Below, piece after piece: positions 58,285 to 64,000 of a DNA stretch of 64,000 bases. Under the pieces are notes generated by a model, which did no database searches, was not told the origin of the DNA, and saw nothing but the letters and a program-made list of their open reading frames with translations. The DNA is from Gillisia sp. Hel_I_86. Its GTDB lineage: Bacteria; Bacteroidota; Bacteroidia; Flavobacteriales; Flavobacteriaceae. The stretch is from assembly GCF_007827275.1 (NCBI RefSeq), contig NZ_VISE01000001.1:3782001-3846000 (forward strand), given 5' to 3'. Position numbers and translations under genes: made by a program. Every line of letters begins with the position of its first letter. Within the stretch, counting starts at the first letter, position 1.

Positions 58285-61200
58285 ATGAAGGACGGATTAG
58301 CAGGCAAAATTGCCAAGTTATTTATAAGCTCAAAACTTACGGTGCTATTGATGATCGTTTTTATGGTTATTGGTGTGTACAGCTCGTTTTTGATACCGCG
58401 AGAGGAAGAACCACAAATTGATGTGGCTATGGCCGACATTTTTGTAGGCTATCCCGGTGCATCCCCCACTGAAGTAGAATCGAGGATTGTGAAACCTTTG
58501 GAGAAACTGGTTTCCAATATTCCCGGGGTGGAATATGTGTACTCTACTTCTTCCAAAGAGGGAGCTATGGTAATTGTTCAATTTTACGTGGGCGAAGATA
58601 TTGAGCGTTCTTTTGTGAAACTCTACAACGAGATGAACAAGAATATGGACCAAATGCCTGCTGGAGCTACCATGCCACTTATAAAACCACGCGCAATCGA
58701 TGATGTACCAATGCTTGGCATAACACTTTGGAGCGAGACCTATGACGATTTTAAACTGAAACAGTTAGCAGACGAGCTTACCCAAGAAATTGAAAAAGTA
58801 AATCAAGTTTCTGTCACCCATAAAATTGGTGGAAGAAATAGGCAGTTACGAGTAGTTTTGGATAAAGATAAATTGGCTGCAAGCGGACTGGACTTTTTGA
58901 GCGTTGCCGAAATGATAAAGGCTAACAATCAGCAAATGAGTTCTGGTAGTTTTGATAAGGGTGATACCGAGTTTTTGGTAACTACTGGCAATTTTCTAAA
59001 GTCTGCTGCAGATGTAGAAAATATAGTAGTTGGAATTCAGCAGAACCAACCTATTTATTTAAAGCAAGTTGCAAGCATTGTTGACGGCCCCGAAATTTCG
59101 AGCAATTATGTTTCCTTTGGATTTGGAGGCGCTAGTGAAAATACAACCAAATATGCTTCAGAATATCCTGCGGTAACTATTTCCGTAGCAAAAAGAAAAG
59201 GTGCAGACGCAATGAAAATTGCCGATGTTATTATCGATAAAATCGACCATTTACGTACCAACCTAATTCCTGATGACGTTCACGTGGAAGTTACAAGGAA
59301 CTATGGGGAAACGGCGTCCCAGAAAGTTTCGGAACTTTTGATGCACCTTATTGGTGCCATCATTGCCGTAACTTTGGTTGTTATGCTGGCCATGGGCTGG
59401 CGTGGGGGTTTGGTGGTTTTCCTTTCGGTTCCCATTACCTTTGCATTGACGCTTTTAAGTTACTATTTGCTTGATTATACGCTAAACAGAATTACACTTT
59501 TTGCCCTGGTATTTGTTACAGGTATTGTGGTGGACGACTCCATAATTATAGCCGAAAATATGCACCGGCATTTCAAGCTGAAACGCTTGCCGTTTAAGCA
59601 AGCCGCTATTTACGCAATAAATGAAGTAGGAAATCCAACAATTTTGGCAACTTTTACCGTAATCGCTTCGGTATTGCCAATGGCATTTGTGTCTGGGTTA
59701 ATGGGGCCTTATATGTCACCAATGCCAATTGGAGCTTCCATTGCGATGATACTATCTTTATTTGTGGCATTGACGATCACTCCATATTTGGGCTATATTT
59801 TCCTAAGGGAAAAGCAGAAGAAAGGAAAAGCTCCAAAACCAGAGAAACCTTTGGAAGAAACTTTTATTTACAGGATTTATTCAAAGCTGGAAACGCCCTT
59901 GATCGAAAACAAAAAGACACGATTCTGGTTTTTGGGAATTACCGTTGTAATGCTTTTAGTTTCTGTATTGATGTTCTTCACAAAATCGGTTGCCGTAAAA
60001 ATGCTTCCTTTCGATAATAAAAACGAAATGCAGGTAGTGATTGATATGCCCGAAGGAACAACTTTGGAACGCACCGCAGTGGTTGCCCGTGAAATAGGAC
60101 AATACCTTTCTACACAAGCGCTCGTGGTTAATTATCAAAATTACGTAGGCACTTCGGCGCCTATAACTTTTAACGGTTTGGTGCGCCACTACGACCTTAG
60201 GGGTGGTAGCAACATGGCGGATATTCAAGTGAATTTGATTGGTAAAGATGAGCGTAGCGAGCAAAGCCACGATATTGCAAAACAAATGCGTCCGCATATT
60301 CAAAAAATTGGGGAGAAATTTGGTGCAAATGTTAAGTTAGTGGAAGTTCCGCCCGGACCACCAGTATTATCAACGATTGTTGCTGAAATTTATGGACCAG
60401 ATTATGACCAGCAGATAGCAGTTGCAAAACAAGTTGAGAATATCTTGAACGAAACCCAAGATGTAGTGGATGTGGATTGGATGGTGGAAGCCGACCAAAA
60501 GGAATATCAATTTGTAATAGACAAAGAAAAGGCGATGCGTTATGGCGTGGCTCCACAGCAAATTGTTTATACAATGAACATGGCGCTATCGGATAGGCCG
60601 GTAACCAATCTTTATGATGAAAACGTTACCAATCAAGTTGGTATATTATTGGCCTTGGATGAAAAGGAAAAATCCACGATCCAGGATATTTCACAGTTAA
60701 GAATCGCATCCAAGCAGGGCAATATGGTTTCTGTGGGCGATTTGGTAACTATTAATGAAAGCACCCGCGCAAAAAGCATTTATCGCAAAAATCAAAAGAG
60801 GGTGGTTTATGTCTTGGCAGATATGGCTGGAGAGTTGGAGAGCCCTGTATATGCCATTTTGGGAATGACAGATAAGCTAAACAGCATAGAGCTTCCCTCT
60901 GGATACAATATGAACGAACTCTATCTGGAACAACCCAAATTTGAAGACGATTTCACAGTGAAATGGGATGGAGAATGGCAAATTACTTTGGAAGTATTCC
61001 GAGATTTAGGAATTGCTTTCTTGGGAGTAATCATTATCATCTACATTTTAATTGTAGGTTGGTTCCAAAATTTTAAAGCGCCAATAGTGATGATGGTAGC
61101 TATACCATTATCATTGATAGGAATCGTGCTTGGACATTGGGTGTTGGATGCCTTCTTCACTGCAACTTCATTTATTGGGATGATTGCATTGGCAGGAATT

Positions 61201-61482
61201 ATGGTGCGAAACTCGGTGCTTTTAATTGATTTTGTAAACCTTCGTACTGCAGATGGAATACCCTTAAAACAAGCCGTAATTGAGGCAGGAGCTGTGCGAA
61301 CCACCCCTATTCTATTAACCGCGGGAACTGTTGTTATTGGTGCATTTGTGATTATTTTTGATCCAATTTTTCAAGGACTGGCCATTTCATTAATGGGTGG
61401 AACCATTGTTTCTACTGTGCTAACACTACTTGTGGTGCCCCTTGTTTATTATATGATCGAACGTAAAAACTTTAAGGAGTAA
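58285..61482 (+). CDS. RND-family efflux permease
   Basis: A 1065-residue inner-membrane pump with the RND plan: helix 1 (LLMIVFMVIGVYSSFLIPRE), a first periplasmic loop beginning EEPQIDVAMADIFVGYPGASPTEVE, helices 2-6 around residue 350-510, helix 7 near 545-565, a second loop and helices 8-12 near 920-1060. VTGIVVDDSIIIAENMHRH in helix 4 holds the proton-relay Asp pair. LAGIMVRNSVLLIDFVN is the matching segment in the second half. The D-D pair and MPEGTTLERT motif fit the hydrophobe/amphiphile branch rather than heavy-metal CzcA. The substrate is unknown. Confidence 0.93.
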   Translation: MKDGLAGKIAKLFISSKLTVLLMIVFMVIGVYSSFLIPREEEPQIDVAMADIFVGYPGASPTEVESRIVKPLEKLVSNIPGVEYVYSTSSKEGAMVIVQFYVGEDIERSFVKLYNEMNKNMDQMPAGATMPLIKPRAIDDVPMLGITLWSETYDDFKLKQLADELTQEIEKVNQVSVTHKIGGRNRQLRVVLDKDKLAASGLDFLSVAEMIKANNQQMSSGSFDKGDTEFLVTTGNFLKSAADVENIVVGIQQNQPIYLKQVASIVDGPEISSNYVSFGFGGASENTTKYASEYPAVTISVAKRKGADAMKIADVIIDKIDHLRTNLIPDDVHVEVTRNYGETASQKVSELLMHLIGAIIAVTLVVMLAMGWRGGLVVFLSVPITFALTLLSYYLLDYTLNRITLFALVFVTGIVVDDSIIIAENMHRHFKLKRLPFKQAAIYAINEVGNPTILATFTVIASVLPMAFVSGLMGPYMSPMPIGASIAMILSLFVALTITPYLGYIFLREKQKKGKAPKPEKPLEETFIYRIYSKLETPLIENKKTRFWFLGITVVMLLVSVLMFFTKSVAVKMLPFDNKNEMQVVIDMPEGTTLERTAVVAREIGQYLSTQALVVNYQNYVGTSAPITFNGLVRHYDLRGGSNMADIQVNLIGKDERSEQSHDIAKQMRPHIQKIGEKFGANVKLVEVPPGPPVLSTIVAEIYGPDYDQQIAVAKQVENILNETQDVVDVDWMVEADQKEYQFVIDKEKAMRYGVAPQQIVYTMNMALSDRPVTNLYDENVTNQVGILLALDEKEKSTIQDISQLRIASKQGNMVSVGDLVTINESTRAKSIYRKNQKRVVYVLADMAGELESPVYAILGMTDKLNSIELPSGYNMNELYLEQPKFEDDFTVKWDGEWQITLEVFRDLGIAFLGVIIIIYILIVGWFQNFKAPIVMMVAIPLSLIGIVLGHWVLDAFFTATSFIGMIALAGIMVRNSVLLIDFVNLRTADGIPLKQAVIEAGAVRTTPILLTAGTVVIGAFVIIFDPIFQGLAISLMGGTIVSTVLTLLVVPLVYYMIERKNFKE

Positions 61483-61543
61483 TCAAGAGATATCAGATAT
61501 GAGAAGTGAGAAAAAATGGCATTAATCAATAAATATTAAACCA

Positions 61544-61849
61544 ATGAAACTATTAATTGTAACCTTTGTGAAAGAATTTCAGAAAGATGTGCTGCAACTT
61601 TTAAAAAAAGCCAATATTCATAACTATAGCGGCTCTGATATTGAAGGCTTTAAAAATGCCTCCCCTTTTATGATGAATTCCAGTTGGTTTCCCTCGGAAA
61701 AAGGCGGAGAAGACAGTATTATGTTTTTTTCGTTTACGGAAGAAAGAGAAATAGACGATTTTTTTAAGCTGGTTGTGGAATATAATAAAAAGGTGAACAC
61801 CAACAACCCAATTCATGCAATTGTGGTCCCAATAGAACGAAGTATTTAA
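61544..61849 (+). CDS. Small PII-like/DUF3240-like protein of the RND operon (101 aa)
   Basis: A 101-residue cytoplasmic protein. The secondary-structure pattern is that of a ferredoxin-like PII relative: KLLIVTFVKEFQKDVLQLLKKANI, YSGSDIEGF, DSIMFFSFTEEREIDDFFKLVVEYNKK, PIHAIVVPIERS. Small proteins of this kind often sit downstream of RND pump genes and are thought to sense substrates or metals, but their role is not established. It lies 61 bases after the permease gene on the same strand, so it probably shares the transcript. Confidence 0.65.
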   Translation: MKLLIVTFVKEFQKDVLQLLKKANIHNYSGSDIEGFKNASPFMMNSSWFPSEKGGEDSIMFFSFTEEREIDDFFKLVVEYNKKVNTNNPIHAIVVPIERSI

Positions 61850-61923
61850 GTCCCCTCCCAACCTCCCAAGGGTAGGAGTTGGGGAAGACAGATTAATATG
61901 TATAACATTAAAATTTTATAATT

Positions 61924-62130
61924 ATGATCAATAGATATATAAGGGCAATTGCCGGAACTTTCATTTTAATTAGTCTCATTTTGGCTGTTTATGTAAATAT
62001 TAACTGGCTATGGTTCACGGCCTTTGTAGGTGCAAACCTTTTACAATCATCGCTTACCAGATGGTGTTTAATGGAAAAAATACTCAAAAAACTAGGTATC
62101 AAGGATGAAGGGGATAGCTGCTGTACCTAA
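61924..62130 (+). CDS. DUF2892-family small membrane protein
   Basis: A 68-residue protein with two transmembrane segments separated by a short turn: IRAIAGTFILISLILAVYVN and WLWFTAFVGANLLQSSLT. The R-x-x-x-G-x-x-x-L opening and the G-x-N-L-x-Q-x-S-x-T-x-W-C-L motif mark it as DUF2892 (the membrane part of YgaP-like proteins). The two C-terminal Cys in SCCT are unusual and could bind metal or thiols. Members often accompany rhodanese, efflux or metal genes. It is the last intact gene of the operon. Confidence 0.85.
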   Translation: MINRYIRAIAGTFILISLILAVYVNINWLWFTAFVGANLLQSSLTRWCLMEKILKKLGIKDEGDSCCT

Positions 62131-62216
62131 CTGGTTTATTTTAAGAATCCTGTTCCTCAAAATATTGAGAATAGGGTTCTTATCTAAGAAATTTTCGCTC
62201 TAATTGACGGATACAT

Positions 62217-62366
62217 GTGACAAAAAGCATATTGAAAACAAGCCCTTGGTGGTTATATTATCCCGTAAAAAATGTATTTTTCATTATTGTTTCTTTAATA
62301 ATGTTTACCAAGCCTATGTGGCCAGTGGTAGATTATGCTATAAATTATAAAACTGTCCTTTTCTGA
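62217..62366 (+). pseudogene. Truncated small membrane protein remnant
   Basis: A frame opening with GTG reads TKSILKTSPWWLYYPVKNVF, FIIVSLIMFTKPMWPVVDYA, INYKTVLF-stop. One hydrophobic helix followed by K-P-x-x-P-x-V-D-Y-x-x-N-Y recalls small Bacteroidota membrane proteins that continue into a Cys-containing tail. That tail is missing here. After the stop a shifted frame reads SENSHEYLGGAFYLNYQNHIK. I treat it as a remnant. Confidence 0.4.
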
Positions 62367-62457
62367 AAATTCTCACGAATATTTAGGAGGAGCATTCTAT
62401 TTAAACTATCAAAACCATATTAAATGAAAGCATTTATAAGTAGGTTTCCTTCAAGAC

Positions 62458-62706
62458 GTGCATCTTGTTATTGCTTTCAAAAGAGCTTTCCCTTTTGGTG
62501 GAGAACTGAATTTTTCCGACGAAAAATTCTATGTGAATACCGATGTGATTTATCGAAAAGTCGATAATTACAAGGCTGGTGGCAATAAGGAAATGAAATT
62601 TTCACAATTTGCGAAATATAATTTATCCATCAATTCTGGTTATAAAGTGGCTGCTGAAAAATCCATTTCTGCTACCTTAATATCCGATAAGGTTGGGAAA
62701 CTATAG
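62458..62706 (+). pseudogene. Unassigned coding remnant, beta-strand rich
   Basis: An 82-codon frame: HLVIAFKRAFPFGGELNFSD, FYVNTDVIYRKVDNYKAGGN, YNLSINSGYKVAAEKSISAT, ending VGKL-stop. Alternating aromatic and polar strands suggest part of a beta-barrel or beta-sandwich protein. It has no signal peptide and no complete domain, and is hemmed in by two other remnants, so it is probably a fragment. I do not recognise the family. Confidence 0.35.
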
Positions 62707-63094
62707 ATAATCCACAACCAAAAGTGGTTATTGCTGGGAGCGGAATGGTTGCCGGCGAAAGGGCATAACCTATTTAAAACAGATGATACACAAGGCCAAT
62801 ACTACGGTTATATTGGTAGGCCATCAAGCTGAAGGAACTCATGGAAGACATCTTCTGGAAGGCGCGCACGAACTAAAATTCTTCGGAAAATATTATCCTG
62901 TAAAAGCAGGTATTCATCATATAGAAAGTTTCTCGGCGCATGCAGATTAGCAAGGCCTTTTAAATTGGACAAGCAAAACTAAAAATATCCCTGAGGAAAC
63001 ATTTTTGATACATGGAGGACCCACGGGGCAAGGCGCTTTTCGCTTAAATTTAAAGGAAACCTATAATTGGAATATCAGTATTTCCAAAGCTTAA
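62707..63094 (+). pseudogene. Beta-CASP metallo-beta-lactamase (RNase J/CPSF-like) C-terminal pseudogene
   Basis: Fragments of the beta-CASP and RNA-specificity region. PKVVIAGSGMVAGERA is followed by stops. After a frame change MIHKANTTVILVGHQAEGTH and GRHLLEGAHELKFFGKYYPV appear. Then AGIHHIESFSAHAD-stop carries the conserved motif C His and S-A-H-A-D, and FLIHGGPTGQGAF is the motif-D-like H-G-E/G-x region. The N-terminal metallo-beta-lactamase domain with H-x-H-x-D-H is absent. It is non-functional. Confidence 0.8.
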
Positions 63095-63447
63095 TAGTAT
63101 AAGGGAGGTTCTAATTTTAAATTTTTTAGGTATCCATAATATGAGGAATATATCATACAAAGTCCCACATTTGATAGTTCGAAAAGTCAGGAGTGACAAG
63201 GGGTACAAGATTTAAAATGCGATCCAACATCCCAACCTATAAAAGCACCCTTATGCAAATGGGGACCTTTTTTGTTTTTAATTACTTCTATAATCAACAT
63301 TAGGTAACCACAGCATTAATCATATAATATACAGTCTACAAAACACAGATAATCTAAAATATAATTTCGTCATACCTTCATTTTAATTAACTTTACCGTG
63401 TACTCCCCACAAAACTTACTCCCCCAAACATTAATAATACATAATTT
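63095..63447. other. Intergenic region before the DUF5706 gene
   Basis: 353 AT-rich bases with no ORF of note, no tRNA-like fold and no clear hairpin. It should contain the promoter for the downstream gene, but I cannot place a TAnnTTTG element with confidence. Confidence 0.4.
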
Positions 63448-64000
63448 ATGGAGCAAACAGAACCATTGATTCAGGAGCCAAGAATAAAGAATAGGCACAC
63501 CGACGATTTAATAGATCATTATTGGGGCAGTATTAATTATGTAACGAGCCTTATTAAAGCTTCCGAATTAAAGGCTGGTCTTATTCTGACCTTTTATGGG
63601 ATCTTATTAAATTTTATTTATCAAAGTTGGGGCGTGCTTATACTGGAGGTTTCCAACGATTTGTTATTTTATATTCTTGTTGGTTTTTGGTTTTGCTGTA
63701 CAGCCGCCTCTATTTTTTATAGCGTGAGATGTTTTATGCCAAAAATAGAAGGAAATTACGATAAGAATATTTTCTTTTTTGGAGATGTGATCTCTAAGTT
63801 TGGAAATATCAAGCAGTTCGCTAAAACATTTTATACAGTGAGCCTTGATGAGGATCAGCTTTTTGAACAATTAGGAGAACAAATTTATATTATATCAAAA
63901 ATTGCTGCCTGGAAATTCAGAAATGTAAAAAGAGCCATCCTATTGTTGGCATTAGGACTTTTCTTGTTGCTCGTGGTTGCAGTATATTATATCCTTGTAA
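63448..64000 (+). CDS. DUF5706 / Pycsar TM effector-like protein (3' end outside window)
   Basis: 184 codons are visible from ATG 63448 with no stop, so the gene runs off the edge. The first cytoplasmic helix contains YVTSLIKASELKAG, the A-D-x-K-A-type motif that opens this family. Helix 1 follows (LILTFYGILLNFIY), then helix 2 (LLFYILVGFWFCCTAASIFY). A cytoplasmic region has NIFFFGDVISK, QLFEQLGEQIYIISKIAAWKFRNVKRA, and a third helix (ILLLALGLFLLLVVAVYYILV). This matches the Pycsar effector TM domain. In Pycsar anti-phage systems such proteins are membrane-disrupting effectors activated by cyclic pyrimidine nucleotides. No cyclase gene lies upstream; one could lie beyond the window. Confidence 0.78.
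   Translation, partial: MEQTEPLIQEPRIKNRHTDDLIDHYWGSINYVTSLIKASELKAGLILTFYGILLNFIYQSWGVLILEVSNDLLFYILVGFWFCCTAASIFYSVRCFMPKIEGNYDKNIFFFGDVISKFGNIKQFAKTFYTVSLDEDQLFEQLGEQIYIISKIAAWKFRNVKRAILLLALGLFLLLVVAVYYILV

Noticed and set aside
63664-63870. 68-codon minus-strand ORF at the right edge
   Set aside because: It is antisense to the DUF5706 gene, which has an open frame to the window end and clear family motifs.

Overview
The window is AT-rich DNA from a member of the Bacteroidota, most likely a marine Flavobacteriaceae. The evidence is a type IX secretion C-terminal sorting domain, promoter elements of the TAnnTTTG type, few Shine-Dalgarno sequences, DUF4402 proteins, GreB-like and RimK/GCS2 families typical of this group, and IS families (IS4, IS1634, IS1595) in flavobacterial form. 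I see no rRNA, tRNA or CRISPR array.

The first half (about 1-32.5 kb) is mostly intact. It opens with the end of an OmpA-family gene and a DoxX gene. Positions 1.4-10.5 kb hold a secretion and assembly locus: four DUF4402 proteins and the remnant of a fifth, a PapD-like periplasmic chaperone, a T9SS-sorted surface protein and an 862-residue usher-like outer-membrane protein. This looks like a chaperone-usher system whose subunits are DUF4402 proteins. Housekeeping and metabolic genes follow: a Gre factor, an HD hydrolase, an SLC13 permease with RCK_C domains, a glycosyltransferase, aspartate kinase divergent from a small ACT-like protein, PAP2, a 3D-domain protein and an FKBP. A tight three-gene operon (RimK-like ATP-grasp, GCS2-like ligase, N-formylglutamate amidohydrolase family) resembles predicted peptide or amide-ligation clusters. 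An M19 dipeptidase and an SdiA-regulated-family protein come next, then three tandem copies of an unrecognised 43-44-residue basic microprotein. A class A PBP, a DUF1853 protein, a CDF transporter and a NYN-LOTUS protein close this half.

The second half (about 32.7-64 kb) is an accessory region in visible decay. It has a phosphofructokinase pseudogene pierced by a dispersed repeat, an IS4/IS50-like element with a clear 9-bp target duplication, a trypsin-like protease pseudogene, and a huge intact cyclic beta-1,2-glucan synthase-type gene flanked by duplicated remnants. An IS1634-family element is flanked by about 325-bp perfect direct repeats and sits beside a small YtxH gene. A two-gene signalling operon pairs a multi-PAS histidine kinase, one of whose PAS domains is LOV-like, with a receiver-cNMP-Crp fusion regulator. 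After it come broken IS1595 transposases, DUF302, a nonsense-interrupted cytochrome b561-like gene, a complete TolC/adaptor/RND efflux operon with two small accessory genes, a beta-CASP nuclease pseudogene, and at the right edge a partial gene for a DUF5706 (Pycsar TM effector-like) protein.

The mixture of phosphofructokinase, serine protease, glucan synthase, YtxH, Crp-type regulator, sensor kinase, DUF302, cytochrome and beta-CASP genes suggests a former stress or low-oxygen island now being eroded by IS elements and small repeats. That reading is inference from gene content.
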